DNA of 52,368 nucleotides from Pseudomonadota bacterium (GTDB taxonomy: Bacteria > Myxococcota_A > UBA9160 > PR03). Position numbers and translations under genes: made by a program. The stretch is taken from positions 1 to 52,368 of the forward strand of contig QEVM01000025.1 of assembly GCA_003576805.1 (NCBI GenBank), written 5' to 3'. The notes under the pieces were generated by a model that was not told the DNA's origin, ran no database searches, and saw only the letters and a list, made by a program, of their open reading frames with translations. Positions 16,985 to 26,254 of this stretch are shown piece after piece (the first letter of the stretch is position 1; every line of letters starts with the position of its first letter).

Positions 16985-17419
16985 TCAGGCCGGCGGCGTC
17001 TGCCAGACGTAGGCGCGCAGCTGGCGGATCTCCTCGACCTGCTCCTCGATCTCGTCCCAGAGCAGATCGCGCATCGAGATCATCGCGATCACGTGGCCGT
17101 TGGCGAGCACCGGAAGGTGGCGGCAGCCGGCGCGCTGCATCTTCTCGAGACACGCGTCGCGGCTCTCGCACAGATCCGCCGTGACGACCTCGGTGGTCAT
17201 CACCTCGTCGAGCCGCGTCGTGTGCGGATCGCGGCCCGCGACGACGACGCGCGTCATCAGGTCGCGCTCGGAGAAGACGCCCATCAGCTTTTCGCCCTCG
17301 AGCACGGTCACGGCCCCGACGTTCACGGCGGTCATGCGGCTGACCACGTCGAAGACCCGATCGCTCGGGCGCGCGGTGAGGAGCCGGCGGCTGCGCATGA
17401 CCTGTTCGAGTGTGTGCAT
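16985..17419 (-). CDS. Tandem CBS-domain protein
   Basis: 144-aa stand-alone protein with two CBS domains (about residues 5-60 and 68-125), a fold that binds adenosine nucleotides such as AMP, ATP or SAM and usually regulates partners. Typical strand-helix blocks are VFDVVSRMTAVNVGAVTVLEG, LMGVFSERDLMTRVV and its second-domain equivalent HVIAMISMRDLLWDEIEEQ. A short helical tail follows. The ATG at 17419 is selected because GGAGG at 17428-17432 (minus strand) precedes it by 8 nt; the longer open frame upstream lacks homology. The gene converges on the frameshifted oxidoreductase with 9 bp between stops. Confidence 0.85.
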   Translation of the reverse strand: MHTLEQVMRSRRLLTARPSDRVFDVVSRMTAVNVGAVTVLEGEKLMGVFSERDLMTRVVVAGRDPHTTRLDEVMTTEVVTADLCESRDACLEKMQRAGCRHLPVLANGHVIAMISMRDLLWDEIEEQVEEIRQLRAYVWQTPPA

Positions 17420-17578
17420 CGTGGGATCCTCCGTGCCGTCCCCGCACGTGGGCATCGCGCGATGCGGCGGCGAGAGCGGCGGAGCCGGTGAGCCGCCCCG
17501 GGACGGCGACTCCATTGACGCACGGACGGCGGCGAAAGAGAAGCGCCGTGTGCCGAAAAGCACCCGCCGGGCGGCGGG

Positions 17579-18316
17579 TCAGGGCGGCGGGCGGACCCCG
17601 GGCTCGCGCGCTGCGAGTCGCAGCCAGGCGCGCGCGTCGTCCCGGGCGGGATCGGCGCGCAGCGCGTCCTGCCAGTGCACGGCCGCCCGGTCGGCCTGGC
17701 CGAGCGACCAGCGCACGATGCCGAGCTGCACCAGCGCCTCGGGGTAGTCCGGGTTGGCGGCGAGCACGCGCTCGAGCTCGCGCAGGGCCTGGTGCGGCAG
17801 GCCGCTCTCGCGGAGCGCGACGGCGAGCTTCTGGCGGACGTCGTGGAAGTGCGGGCAGCGGTCGAGCGCCTTCCGGTAGGCCGCGATCGCCTCGCCGAGC
17901 TCGCCGGCCTCGCGGTACGCGTCGGCGAGCGCAGCTTGCAGGTTCGCGAGCTTGCCCTGCGTGAGTGCGTCGCTCGCGCCGTGCGCGGGAGGCGTCTGCG
18001 GCGCGGCCAGCACGACCGCCTCCGAGCGCGCGAAGTCGCCCCGCCGCTCCCAGACGGTGGCGAGCGCGAGACGCGCCTCGGCGTAGGCGGGATTGAGCGC
18101 GATCGCCTCCTCGAAGCGATGCGTCGCCTCCTCGAGGTCGCCGCGCCGCTCGTAGAGGAGGCCGAGCAGGTAGTGGACGTCGGCGAAGCGCGGGCGCGTC
18201 GCGAGGACGCGCGTCAGCTGCTCGATCGCGGCCTCGTCGTCTCCGCGCTCGAACGAACGCACGCCTCGCCGGTACGCGACGCGCTCGTCGGCCGAGAAGT
18301 GAGCGGCGCTGCGCAA
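17579..18316 (-). CDS. Tetratricopeptide repeat protein
   Basis: 245-aa soluble protein made of at least five TPR-like helix pairs: AYRRGVRSFERGDDEAAIEQ, VHYLLGLLYERRGDLEEATH, AEARLALATVWERRGD, ALADAYREAGELGEAIAAYR and ALVQLGIVRWSLGQADRAAV. No signal peptide is visible, so it may be cytoplasmic or start elsewhere. The apparent start is TTG 18316, 9 bp after the bamD stop; no Shine-Dalgarno is evident. As the second gene of a bamD operon it may serve an envelope-assembly scaffold role, but that is inference from position. TPR folds bind proteins and do not reveal the partner. Confidence 0.72.
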   Translation of the reverse strand: MRSAAHFSADERVAYRRGVRSFERGDDEAAIEQLTRVLATRPRFADVHYLLGLLYERRGDLEEATHRFEEAIALNPAYAEARLALATVWERRGDFARSEAVVLAAPQTPPAHGASDALTQGKLANLQAALADAYREAGELGEAIAAYRKALDRCPHFHDVRQKLAVALRESGLPHQALRELERVLAANPDYPEALVQLGIVRWSLGQADRAAVHWQDALRADPARDDARAWLRLAAREPGVRPPP

Positions 18317-18325
18317 GGGGAGAGG

Positions 18326-19129
18326 CTAGTTCGCTTCGGGAACCAGGTCCGCGGCCGCCTCGGCGACGTCGGTGCCCTTGTAGTTCTCGAGGATCACCTG
18401 GAAGATCTTCTGCGCTTCGTCGGCTCGGTTCATCCGCGTGTAGCAGACGCCCAGCTTGTAGAGCGCCTCGGCGTCGAGGCCGAGCCCCGGGTACTCGTTC
18501 AGCAGCTCGCGATAGCGCTCGGCCGCCGACGGATACTCGTCGATCTTGAAGTAGTAGTCGGCGACGCCCATCGTGTACTCGCCGAGGCGCGTGCGCAGCT
18601 CGCGCCAGATCTTGTCCGCCTCCGCTGCCTGCTGCGAGTGCGGGAAGCGCGCGAGGAGCCGGTCGAACTGCGCGAGCGCCTCGCGCGTCGCGGTCTGGTC
18701 GCGCTGCGGGTCGCGGCTCTGCTTGTAGTACGACATGCCCGACTGGAACATCGCGTACGGCACCTGGCGGTGTTCCGGGTGCAGCTCGACGAAGTCCCTG
18801 TAGTACGACACGGCCTCGTCGTACTTGCCGCTCTTGAAGTAGGCGTCCGCGATCGCGAGCTGCGCCATCACGGCCTGCTCGCTGTACGGATAGTTGTCGA
18901 TGATGTCCTGGAAGATCTCGATCGAGTCGCCGTAGTCGGGCGACAAGAACCAGTGGAAGGAGCCTTCCTGCTCGGCGAGCTTCTTCTGGCCCTGGTCGAA
19001 AAGCTCCTCGGCGGACGCGAGCTCCTCGAACTGCTCGGGCGGCGGAGCGCTCGCACAGGCGAGCGCGAACGCGGCCGCGACCGGCGTCACGAGTCGATGG
19101 ACGAGTCGATGGACGAGTCGATGGCGCAT
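18326..19129 (-). CDS. bamD: Outer-membrane assembly lipoprotein BamD
   Basis: 267-aa lipoprotein component of the BAM complex that inserts beta-barrel proteins into the outer membrane. The signal peptide ends in the lipobox LACA (TPVAAAFALACASAPPP), with Cys at about residue 25. The mature part carries BamD-type TPRs: EELFDQGQKKLAE, SIEIFQDIIDNYPYSEQAVM, AIADAYFKSGKYDEAVSYYR, DFVELHPEHRQVPYAMFQSG and, after the linker, ADYYFKIDEYPSAAERYREL. A very strong GGAGGGGG precedes ATG 19129. The signal peptide begins with the repeated tripeptide unit RLVH encoded by 12-bp repeats. A sigma70-like promoter lies 30-60 bp upstream. A TPR gene follows after 9 bp. Confidence 0.92.
   Translation of the reverse strand: MRHRLVHRLVHRLVTPVAAAFALACASAPPPEQFEELASAEELFDQGQKKLAEQEGSFHWFLSPDYGDSIEIFQDIIDNYPYSEQAVMAQLAIADAYFKSGKYDEAVSYYRDFVELHPEHRQVPYAMFQSGMSYYKQSRDPQRDQTATREALAQFDRLLARFPHSQQAAEADKIWRELRTRLGEYTMGVADYYFKIDEYPSAAERYRELLNEYPGLGLDAEALYKLGVCYTRMNRADEAQKIFQVILENYKGTDVAEAAADLVPEAN
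19091..19124. repeat. 12-bp tandem repeat inside the bamD signal sequence
   Basis: Two full copies of GAGTCGATGGAC plus a 10-bp partial copy, on the plus strand. On the coding (minus) strand they give RLVHRLVHRLV near the BamD N-terminus. Because the unit is a multiple of three, changes in copy number would alter signal-peptide length without breaking the frame. Confidence 0.9.
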
Positions 19130-19158
19130 GGACACCCCCTCCAACGATGGCAGCGAGC

Positions 19159-19188
19159 ACCCTACCGGACCGGTCGGATCGCTGTCAA
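19159..19188 (-). promoter_or_regulatory. bamD: Sigma70-like promoter for bamD
   Basis: On the minus strand a perfect -35 box TTGACA (19188-19183) is separated by 18 bp from TAGGGT (19164-19159), which fits a -10 of the TAnnnT type. It would give a leader of about 20-25 nt containing the strong GGAGGGGG site before bamD. The TTGACA box is exceptional in such GC-rich sequence, which makes the call persuasive. Confidence 0.6.
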
Positions 19189-19417
19189 TTTTGCTAGCGT
19201 GAGCGTGACCAGATCCGCCGCGGAGCGCCGTCATCCGGAAGACAGCTTGCGATGACGGCGGCGCGGCCCGATCGTTTCACCGCGATGTTCATCCCGATCT
19301 TGGACCCTCGTTGAACGGATCGTCGAGCGGACCCCTCGACCGGATCGCCCAACCGACAGGTCGATCCCGCGGGTTCGCCGCGCGATCGACGCCACGTCTC
19401 TGGAGGACTCGACTTCG

Positions 19418-19591
19418 ATGCTGGACGACGCGCTTCGCGATCTGAAGTTCGATCGGCGCATGCTCGAGCGCCGCGGCTGGACCCCCCGTGTGGAGGTCGA
19501 GCGCGCGCTCGCGGAGCTGCCCGACGTGACGGACAAGGCAGCGCCGCCGGATGCCTCGGCGACGCCCGAGCCGCCGGAGAGTGCGGGCTAG
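19418..19591 (+). CDS. Small hypothetical protein, 57 aa
   Basis: A 57-codon frame, MLDDALRDLKFDRRMLERRG followed by WTPRVEVERALAELPDV and a Pro/Ala/Glu-rich tail. GGAGGA at 19402-19407 stands 10 nt before the ATG, and the CDP-alcohol transferase begins 40 nt after its stop, so it could be the first gene of that operon. The predicted fold is helical with many charged residues in the first 40 positions. I recognise no family. It fills part of the gap after bamD; the remaining 19189-19417 holds the upstream half of the divergent region and nothing else I can identify. Confidence 0.5.
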   Translation: MLDDALRDLKFDRRMLERRGWTPRVEVERALAELPDVTDKAAPPDASATPEPPESAG

Positions 19592-19631
19592 CAGCGCCGC
19601 CGGCGGAAGCGCCGAACCCGGGAGGAAAGCC

Positions 19632-20243
19632 GTGATCAAGTCGAGATTCGGCGACCGGCTCGACGGCTGGCTCGAAGCGGCGCTCCCGTTCCTGTTCCGC
19701 CGCCGCATCAACCCGAACGTGCTGACGGTGATCGGCACGGCGGTTTCGATCGGGGCGGGCGCCGCGTTCGCATTCGGTCACTTCGGCTGGGGCGCGATCG
19801 CCATCCTCGTCGGCGGGGTCTTCGACCTGATCGACGGCGTGATCGCGCGCAAGCACGGCATCGCGACGGCGTTCGGCGCGTTCCTCGACTCGACGCTCGA
19901 CCGGCTCGCCGACATGGCGATCCTGCTCGGGATCATGTTGCACTACGCCGCGCGCGGCGACGCGGGCACCGTGCTGCTCGGCGGCATCGCGCTGATCGCG
20001 TCGGTGATGACGTCGTATGCCAAGGCGCGCGCGGAGCAGTTCGTGTCGTCCTTCAGCGGCGGCTTCCTGGAGCGCGGCGAGCGGCTGGTGGTCCTCGGCG
20101 TCGGCGCGGTCGCGGGGCTGATGGTGCCGGCGCTCTGGTTCCTCGCCGTCGCGGGCACGGGCACGGTCGCGTACCGCTTCGCCCTCGCGCACCGCGAGCT
20201 GGCGCGGCTCGACGAGCAGAAGCTCGGGGAGCACCCGGGATGA
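19632..20243 (+). CDS. CDP-alcohol phosphatidyltransferase
   Basis: 203-aa membrane enzyme that transfers a phosphatidyl group from CDP-diacylglycerol to an alcohol. The catalytic signature DG-x2-AR-x8-G-x3-D-x3-D is complete: DGVIARKHGIATAFGAFLDS followed by TLDR (about residues 72-93). Flanking hydrophobic helices are VLTVIGTAVSIGAGAAFAFG, WGAIAILVGGVFDLI and VLGVGAVAGLMVPALWFLAV. The acceptor (glycerol-3-phosphate, inositol-phosphate or other) cannot be told; the short length and NPNVLTVIGT start resemble PgsA/PIP-synthase types. The start GTG at 19632 has GGAGG 6 nt upstream. The stop overlaps the DUF1844 gene by ATGA. Confidence 0.87.
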   Translation: MIKSRFGDRLDGWLEAALPFLFRRRINPNVLTVIGTAVSIGAGAAFAFGHFGWGAIAILVGGVFDLIDGVIARKHGIATAFGAFLDSTLDRLADMAILLGIMLHYAARGDAGTVLLGGIALIASVMTSYAKARAEQFVSSFSGGFLERGERLVVLGVGAVAGLMVPALWFLAVAGTGTVAYRFALAHRELARLDEQKLGEHPG

Positions 20244-20602
20244 GCGAACGCGACGACGAACGCGGCTTCACCGTGGTCGACCGGCGCGCGAGCGCGGGCG
20301 CCCAGGAGGCCGAGGCGCAGCCCTCACCGACGCCGGGCGCGCCCGCACCGGCCTTCGATTTCGCGATGCTGGTGCAGTCGATCGCGCTCACGGCGTTGCA
20401 CCAGCTCGGGAAGGTCCCCGATCCGGCCACCGGGGAGCCCGGCGAGACGAACCTTCCGCTCGCGCGGCAGAACATCGAGATCCTCGAGATCCTCGACGTG
20501 AAGACGCGCGGCAATCTCGACGCGGAGGAATCCCACCTGCTCGCGAGCCTGCTCTACGAGGTGCGCATGCACTTCGTCGAGGCCTCGAAGAAGGGTCGAT
20601 GA
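20240..20602 (+). CDS. DUF1844 family protein
   Basis: 120-aa soluble protein. After a disordered 40-residue N-terminus comes the DUF1844 core: FAMLVQSIALTALHQLGKVP, then NLPLARQNIEILEILDVKTR and NLDAEESHLLASLLYEVRMH. The family is widespread in deltaproteobacteria and Acidobacteria and has no established function; it frequently sits beside ispE as here. ATGA overlaps on both sides couple it to the phosphatidyltransferase and ispE. Confidence 0.85.
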   Translation: MSERDDERGFTVVDRRASAGAQEAEAQPSPTPGAPAPAFDFAMLVQSIALTALHQLGKVPDPATGEPGETNLPLARQNIEILEILDVKTRGNLDAEESHLLASLLYEVRMHFVEASKKGR

Positions 20603-21585
20603 GCGCGTCGCGGCCTTGGCCGGCGCCGGCCAAGGTGAACCTGGGTCTGCGCGTCGTGGGCACGCGCCCCGACGGCTACCACCTCCTCGAAAGCTGCTTC
20701 GTCCCGCTCGACCTCGCCGACCGGCTTTGGATCGAGGCCGAGCCCGCGTCCACGACGTCGGTCTCGCTCGAGGTGGCGGGCGTCGCGGCGGGAGTCCCGG
20801 GGGGCGATGAGAACCTCGTCGTCCGGGCCGCGCGGGCGTTTCTCGACGCCGCCGGGCGACCGGCGCGCGTCGCGATCCGGCTCGAGAAGGCGATCCCAGT
20901 CGGCGCCGGGCTCGGCGGAGGCTCGAGCGACGCCGCGACGGTGCTCCGAGCGCTCGACGCTGCCTTTGCGAACGCGATCGCCGGGGACCGGCTCGCGGCC
21001 ATCGCACTCCGCCTGGGCGCCGACGTCCCGTTCTTTCTGGATCCGCGGCCGGCCTGGGTCACGGGAATCGGGGAGCACGTCGAAGCGATCGCGCCGTTCC
21101 CGGCGCTCGACCTGCTGCTCGTCACGCCCGCCCCGCCGCTGGCCACGGCGGAGGTGTTTCGCGCCCACGACGCCGCGTTGACGCCCGGGAGCCACGACCG
21201 TAGGATGCCCCCGCTTCGAGGCATTCCGGGCCGGACTCTCGTCGCAGCACTCGCCAGCAAGGAAGCAGACCACGCCGGCATCGCGGCCGGGTCACCGCCG
21301 CAGGGGCTCGCGGAGCTCCTCGCGAACGACCTCGAGCCCGTCGCCGCGCGGCTGTGTCCAGGCATCCTGCGGGTGCGGCGCGAGCTCGAGCGGCTCGGGG
21401 CACGCGTGGTGGCCATGTCCGGCAGCGGGCCCACGATGTTCGGCTTGTTCGACGGTTCCGAGGAGACAACGACCGCCGGCGCTCAGGGACGTTTCGAAGC
21501 GACGGACCGGGTGCTCGCGGTCCGAACGCTCGGCGCGCCTCTCGACCTCGGCAACCGTGCCGGCGCGAGTTGGGGCGTCGTCTAA
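20599..21585 (+). CDS. ispE: 4-diphosphocytidyl-2-C-methyl-D-erythritol kinase
   Basis: 328-aa GHMP kinase of the MEP pathway, phosphorylating CDP-ME at the 2-hydroxyl. Visible motifs are [21 protein letters not shown] (substrate and start motif), the GHMP ATP-binding loop [15 protein letters not shown] at about residues 97-111, and motif 3 [12 protein letters not shown]. It works in the same pathway as ispG at 12.8 kb. The C-terminus is longer than usual and its last five codons and stop lie inside the tRNA-Gln gene (15-nt overlap). The start overlaps the DUF1844 stop by ATGA. Confidence 0.95.
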   Translation: MSASRPWPAPAKVNLGLRVVGTRPDGYHLLESCFVPLDLADRLWIEAEPASTTSVSLEVAGVAAGVPGGDENLVVRAARAFLDAAGRPARVAIRLEKAIPVGAGLGGGSSDAATVLRALDAAFANAIAGDRLAAIALRLGADVPFFLDPRPAWVTGIGEHVEAIAPFPALDLLLVTPAPPLATAEVFRAHDAALTPGSHDRRMPPLRGIPGRTLVAALASKEADHAGIAAGSPPQGLAELLANDLEPVAARLCPGILRVRRELERLGARVVAMSGSGPTMFGLFDGSEETTTAGAQGRFEATDRVLAVRTLGAPLDLGNRAGASWGVV

Positions 21586-21644
21586 CGGTAGGACAGCGGC
21601 CTTTGGAGCCGTGTGTGGAGGTTCGAATCCTCCCGCCCCAGCCA
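21571..21644 (+). tRNA. tRNA-Gln (anticodon TTG)
   Basis: 74-nt cloverleaf. Acceptor stem TGGGGCG pairs with CGCCCCA, with discriminator G and encoded CCA at the 3' end (U1-A72 is normal for tRNA-Gln). The D arm is GTC-TAACGGTAG-GAC. The anticodon stem GCGGC/GCCGT encloses the loop CTTTGGA with anticodon TTG. The T arm is GGAGG-TTCGAAT-CCTCC. It begins inside the final codons of ispE and is followed 93 nt later by prs, so it must be cut from a shared transcript. Confidence 0.97.
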
Positions 21645-21737
21645 GTTCTTCGATTCCGCGCCGCGGCGGCAGACCGCCGCGCGCCAACACGGGTCCGGGA
21701 CTTCGAGACTCCGGTCAGGGGACTTGGTAGCGGCACG

Positions 21738-22673
21738 ATGCAACGGATGAAGCTGTTCCACGGCAACTCGAATCCGGACCTCGCTCAGGCGGTGGCGCGC
21801 TATCTGGGCGTGCCGGCGGGGCGCGCGCGCGTGACGCGCTTCAGCGACGCCGAGATCCAGGTCGAGATCGAGGAGAACGTCCGCGGCCTCGACTGCTTCG
21901 TGCTCCAGTCGACCTGCGCGCCGGCCAACCGCCACCTGATGGAGCTGCTGATCATGGTCGACGCGCTGCGCCGCTCGTCGGCCAAGCGCATCACCGCGGT
22001 GATCCCCTACTACGGTTACGCGCGCCAGGACCGCAAGGTCGCGCCGCGCGTTCCGATCACCGCCAAGCTCGTCGCCGATCTGATCGCCGTGGCCGGCACC
22101 GACCGCGTGCTCTGCATCGACCTGCACGCCGGGCAGATCCAGGGCTTCTTCAACATCCCGGTCGACAATTTGTACGCGACGCCGGTGCTGCTGCCCGCGA
22201 TCCGCGAGTTCGGCGACGACGTGTGCATCATCTCGCCGGATGCCGGCGGCGTGGAGCGCGCGCGCGCCTACGCCAAGCGCATCGACGCCAAGCTCGCGAT
22301 CATCGACAAGCGGCGCGAGAAGGCGAACGTCGCGGAGATCATGCACATCATCGGCGACGTCGCGGGGCTCGAGTGCGTGATCGTCGACGACATGGTCGAC
22401 ACCGCCGGAACGCTCACCGAAGCGGCGCGCGCGCTCAAGGACGCCGGCGCGCGCGGCGTCTACGCGGCGATCACGCACCCGGTGCTGTCGGGGCCGGCGA
22501 TCGAGCGCATCGAGAAGTCGGAGCTCCAGCAGCTCGTCGTGACGGACACGATTCCGCTCCACGACGGCGCTCGGGGTTGCAGCAAGATCAAGGTGGTCTC
22601 GATCGCCAACCTCGTGGGCGAGAGCATCCGCCGCATCACCAACGAGGAGAGCATCAGCTCTCTCTTCGTGTAG
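21738..22673 (+). CDS. prs: Ribose-phosphate pyrophosphokinase (PRPP synthetase)
   Basis: 311-aa class I PRPP synthetase, making 5-phosphoribosyl-1-diphosphate from ribose-5-phosphate and ATP for nucleotide, His and Trp synthesis. Typical blocks are [36 protein letters not shown], the ATP-binding [10 protein letters not shown], the metal/ribose-5-phosphate region [11 protein letters not shown], the flexible-loop [11 protein letters not shown] and the PRPP loop [16 protein letters not shown] 21738 is used; ATG 21747 (MKLF) is an equally plausible start, and neither has a strong ribosome-binding site. Gene order tRNA-Gln, prs, rplY, pth is a conserved cluster. Confidence 0.97.
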   Translation: MQRMKLFHGNSNPDLAQAVARYLGVPAGRARVTRFSDAEIQVEIEENVRGLDCFVLQSTCAPANRHLMELLIMVDALRRSSAKRITAVIPYYGYARQDRKVAPRVPITAKLVADLIAVAGTDRVLCIDLHAGQIQGFFNIPVDNLYATPVLLPAIREFGDDVCIISPDAGGVERARAYAKRIDAKLAIIDKRREKANVAEIMHIIGDVAGLECVIVDDMVDTAGTLTEAARALKDAGARGVYAAITHPVLSGPAIERIEKSELQQLVVTDTIPLHDGARGCSKIKVVSIANLVGESIRRITNEESISSLFV

Positions 22674-22683
22674 GAGACGTTCC

Positions 22684-23334
22684 GTGTCCGAGACCGCACT
22701 CGTCGTCGAGGCTCGTGAGGCGACTGGCAAGAGCGCCGTCCGCAAGCTCCGCGCCGCCGGCCGCATTCCCGCGATCCTGTATGGGCAGGGCAAGACCTCG
22801 GTGGCGCTCGCGCTCGATCCGCGCGCGCTCGAGCGCGTGCTGAAGGCGGGCGGCGCGAACACGCTGCTCGACCTCACCGTCGAGGGCCGCGCCGACCTCG
22901 GCAGCCCGGTGGCGCTCGTGAAGGAGCTGCAGCGCGATCCGCTGCGCGGGACGTTGCTGCACGCCGACCTCTACCAGGTCGACCTCACGAAGACCGTCGA
23001 GGTCGCGGTGCCGGTCCACCTCGTCGGCAAGCCGCGCGGCCTCGACTTCGGCGGCATCCTCGAGCACACGCTGCGCGAGATCACGCTCGAGTGTCTGCCG
23101 CGCTCGATCCCGGAGTCGATCGACGTCGACGTGGCGCCCCTCGAAGTCGGCGACGTGCTTCACGTGCGCGACCTCGCGCTTCCGCAGGGCGTGTCGCTGG
23201 TGACGGACCCCGATCTCGGCGTCGTGGCCGTCTCGCTGCCGGCGGTCGAAGAGGCGGCGCCGGCGGCGGCTGCGGAAGCCGGAGCCGCGGCCGCGGCGCC
23301 CGCCGCGGAGGGCGCCGAGAAGAAGAGCGAGTAG
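22684..23334 (+). CDS. rplY: 50S ribosomal protein L25, general stress (Ctc) form
   Basis: 216-aa two-domain L25/TL5/Ctc protein that binds 5S rRNA. The L25 domain covers about residues 1-93 (ALVVEAREATGKSAVRKLRA, GRIPAILYGQG). The C-terminal TL5 domain runs to about 185 (VEVAVPVHLVGKPRGLDFGG, then DVDVAPLEVGDVLHVRDLAL). A low-complexity Ala/Glu tail ends in KKSE. GTG start at 22684; GGAG overlapping the prs stop codon is the ribosome-binding site, so translation is likely coupled to prs. Confidence 0.95.
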   Translation: MSETALVVEAREATGKSAVRKLRAAGRIPAILYGQGKTSVALALDPRALERVLKAGGANTLLDLTVEGRADLGSPVALVKELQRDPLRGTLLHADLYQVDLTKTVEVAVPVHLVGKPRGLDFGGILEHTLREITLECLPRSIPESIDVDVAPLEVGDVLHVRDLALPQGVSLVTDPDLGVVAVSLPAVEEAAPAAAAEAGAAAAAPAAEGAEKKSE

Positions 23335-23343
23335 GCGCGCTCG

Positions 23344-23931
23344 TTGCGGCTCGTCGTGGGGCTCGGCAATCCCGGGCCCGAGTACGAGGCGACGCGCCAC
23401 AACGTGGGCTTCCTCGTGGTCGAGCGCCTCGCGGCTCGACACGGGATCGCGCTCGCGCCCGCGAAGCGGCTGTTCGGCCGCTTCGGCGTTGGGCGCATCG
23501 CCGGCGTCGAGACCGGCGTGCTCGAGCCGCTGACGTTCATGAACCGCTCGGGCCGCTCGGTGTGCGCGGCGATCGACGCGCATCCGCTCGATCCCGCGTC
23601 GGAGCTCGTGGTGGTGTACGACGACCTCGATCTCCCGTTCGGCCGCCTGCGGCTGCGCCCGAGCGGAGGCGCGGGCGGCCACAACGGCCTCGCCGACATC
23701 CAGCAGAGCCTCGGGCGCAGCGACTTCGCCCGGCTGCGCTTCGGGATCGGGCGTCCGGCGCCGGGCGTCGATCCGGTCGATCACGTGCTCGCGCCGTTCA
23801 CCGCGGACGAAGCCGCTAGGCTCGCGCCCGATCTCGAGCGGGCGGCGGACGCGATCGAGGCGGTGCTGGCGGAGGGCGTCGGCGCCGCGATGAACCGCTT
23901 CAACCGCGATCCATCGCCCGCGACGACTTGA
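23344..23931 (+). CDS. pth: Peptidyl-tRNA hydrolase
   Basis: 195-aa enzyme that releases peptidyl-tRNAs dropped from ribosomes. It shows the family signature VVGLGNPGPEYEATRHNVGF with catalytic His19, FMNRSG, the catalytic Asp in VVYDDLDLPFG, and GGAGGHNGLADIQQSLG. The start is TTG 23344, 9 nt after rplY, chosen because the protein N-terminus LRLVVGLGNPG aligns to the family. No strong Shine-Dalgarno is seen. Length is normal. Confidence 0.95.
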   Translation: MRLVVGLGNPGPEYEATRHNVGFLVVERLAARHGIALAPAKRLFGRFGVGRIAGVETGVLEPLTFMNRSGRSVCAAIDAHPLDPASELVVVYDDLDLPFGRLRLRPSGGAGGHNGLADIQQSLGRSDFARLRFGIGRPAPGVDPVDHVLAPFTADEAARLAPDLERAADAIEAVLAEGVGAAMNRFNRDPSPATT

Positions 23932-23965
23932 GCCGTTTCGCGCTTCGCCGGAGGGGACACGCCGC

Positions 23966-26254
23966 ATGGCAGCCGACCACGCAGGCGCAGCGTCGAGCCC
24001 GGGCGCGCGTGCGCTGACGGCGATCGGCATCGCGATCGCGCTCGGCTTCGCGGGCGCGCTCGCGAGCCTCGTGCCGGCGGTGGCGGGCGGCGCCGCGCCG
24101 AGCGTCGCCGTGCCGTGGCTGCCCGCGCTCGGCGTCGCGCTCGCGTTTCGCGTCGACGGGCTCTCGCTGCTCTTCGCGCTGCTGATCAGCGGCATCGGCG
24201 CGCTCGTGCTGCTGTACGCGCACCGCTACCTGCGCGGCCACCCGCACGCCGCGCGGCTCCAGCTCTTCCTCACGCTCTTCATGCTCTCGATGCTGGGCCT
24301 CGTGCTCGCCGACGACGCGGTCGTGCTCTTCGTGTTCTGGGAGCTGACCACCGTCACCTCGTATCTGCTGATCGGCTTCGACTCCGAGAGCGCGAAGTCC
24401 CGGCGCGCCGCGCTGCAGGCGATGCTGGTCACCGGAAGCGGCGGCCTCGCGCTGCTGGTCGGCCTGCTGATCCTCGGCGGCGTCACCGGCACGCTGCGCA
24501 TCTCGGAGTGGATCGCGGCGGGCTCGGTCGCCGGGCAGGTCGCGTACACCGCGGTCTTCGCGCTCGTCGTGCTCGCCGCGTTCACCAAGTCGGCGCAGTT
24601 CCCGTTCCACTTCTGGCTGCCGGGCGCGATGGCGGCGCCGACGCCGGTGTCCGCCTACCTGCACTCGGCGACGATGGTGAAGGCGGGCGTCTACCTGCTG
24701 ATGCGCATGCATCCCGTGCTGGGCGGCACCGAGCTGTGGTTTTGGACGCTCACCGTCGCGGGCAGCGCGACGGCGCTCTGGGCGTCGATCGTCGCGCTGC
24801 GGCAGACCGACCTGAAGCTCGCGCTCGCCTACTCGACGGTGACCGCGCTCGGCTTCCTGGTGCTCTTCGTCGGCGCCGAGATCGGCATCGCGATCACCGC
24901 CGCGGTGACCTTCCTGATCGTGCACGCGTTCTACAAGAGCGCGCTGTTCCTGGTGGTCGGCATCGTCGACCACGCGACCGGCACGCGCGAGGCGCAGCGC
25001 CTCGGCGGCCTCGCGCGCACGATGCCGACGACGGCGGCGGCCGCCGGGCTCGCCGCGCTCTCGATGGCGGGCTTCCCGCCGCTGCTCGGCTTCATCGGCA
25101 AGGAGCTGAAGTACGAGGCGGCGCTCGCGATCGTGTCGCAGCCGCTCGTGCTCGCGACCTTGCTGGTCGTCGCCAACGCGCTCACCTTCGCGGTGGCCGC
25201 GGTCGTCGCGTTCCGCCCGTTCTGGCGCGGCGAGCCCGAGACGCCGCGCATGCCGCACGAGGCGCCGCGGCGCATGCGCGCCGGCCCGCTGCTGCTCGCC
25301 GCCGCGGGCTTCGCGTTCGGCGTGTATCCCGAGCTGGTCGGCCGCTATCTGGTCGAGCCGGCCGTCGCTGCGATCCGCGCGACGCCGATGGAGGTCGACC
25401 TGAAGCTGTGGCACGGCGTCAACGTGCCGCTCGCGATGAGCGTGGCGACGGCGCTGCTCGGGCTCGCGATCTACGCGGCGCACGAGCGGGTGCGGGCCGT
25501 GCTGGCGCGCGCGGTGTCCGCGTTGCCGCTGACGGGCGAGCGCGCTTTCGACGCGTCGCTGGACGCGCTGCGGTCCTTCGCCGCCTTCCAGACGCGCATC
25601 CTCCAGGGCGGCTCGCTGCGCCGCTATCTCTTCGCGACGTGGCTGGTGCTGCCCGCCGCCGTCGGCTCGGTGCTGGTGCTGCGCGGCGGCCTCGCGTGGC
25701 CCGCGTCGCCGTCGCCGGTCCCGGTCTACGCGTGGCCGATCGTGCTGCTCGTCGCCGCCGGCTCGATCGCACCGATCGTGACGACGTCGCGGCTCGCCTC
25801 GATCGCCGCGCTCGGTCTGGTCGGCGCGGGCGTGTCGCTCCTCTACCTGCTGTTCGGCGCGCCCGACGTGGCCATGACGCAGCTCCTGGTCGAGACGCTG
25901 ACGGTCGTGATCGTGGCCGTCGTGCTGCTGCGCCTGCCGCGCTTCAGCGGACGCGACCATCCGGGGTCCGCCGGCCGCGCGCGCGACGCGGCGCTCGCGA
26001 TCGCCGCGGGTACGACGGTGTCCGCGCTGCTGCTCGCGGTCCTCGCGAGCCCGCTCGACCCGTCGCTCTCCGACTGGTTCGCCGCGAACGCGCTGCCCGC
26101 GGGCTTCGGCCGCAACGTCGTGAACGTCGTGATCGTCGACTTCCGCGCGCTCGACACGCTGGGCGAGATCACGGTCGTGACGGTCGCCGCGTGCGCGGCC
26201 TACGCGCTGCTGAAGCTGCGGCCGGGCGCGAGCTCCGAGCAGGAGGGCGCGTGA
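23966..26254 (+). CDS. mrpA: Mrp/Mnh-type cation:proton antiporter subunit A
   Basis: 762-aa polytopic membrane protein homologous to complex I NuoL, the largest subunit of the multisubunit Na+(K+)/H+ antiporter. The antiporter-type core has [20 protein letters not shown], the essential Glu126 in [13 protein letters not shown] and Lys239 in [16 protein letters not shown]. The C-terminal third carries the extra domain of MrpA ([20 protein letters not shown], then [20 protein letters not shown]) fused on the end. Length fits single MrpA rather than the fused MrpAB form. GGAGGGG precedes the ATG by about 9 nt. The GTGA overlap couples it to mrpB. Confidence 0.93.
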   Translation: MAADHAGAASSPGARALTAIGIAIALGFAGALASLVPAVAGGAAPSVAVPWLPALGVALAFRVDGLSLLFALLISGIGALVLLYAHRYLRGHPHAARLQLFLTLFMLSMLGLVLADDAVVLFVFWELTTVTSYLLIGFDSESAKSRRAALQAMLVTGSGGLALLVGLLILGGVTGTLRISEWIAAGSVAGQVAYTAVFALVVLAAFTKSAQFPFHFWLPGAMAAPTPVSAYLHSATMVKAGVYLLMRMHPVLGGTELWFWTLTVAGSATALWASIVALRQTDLKLALAYSTVTALGFLVLFVGAEIGIAITAAVTFLIVHAFYKSALFLVVGIVDHATGTREAQRLGGLARTMPTTAAAAGLAALSMAGFPPLLGFIGKELKYEAALAIVSQPLVLATLLVVANALTFAVAAVVAFRPFWRGEPETPRMPHEAPRRMRAGPLLLAAAGFAFGVYPELVGRYLVEPAVAAIRATPMEVDLKLWHGVNVPLAMSVATALLGLAIYAAHERVRAVLARAVSALPLTGERAFDASLDALRSFAAFQTRILQGGSLRRYLFATWLVLPAAVGSVLVLRGGLAWPASPSPVPVYAWPIVLLVAAGSIAPIVTTSRLASIAALGLVGAGVSLLYLLFGAPDVAMTQLLVETLTVVIVAVVLLRLPRFSGRDHPGSAGRARDAALAIAAGTTVSALLLAVLASPLDPSLSDWFAANALPAGFGRNVVNVVIVDFRALDTLGEITVVTVAACAAYALLKLRPGASSEQEGA

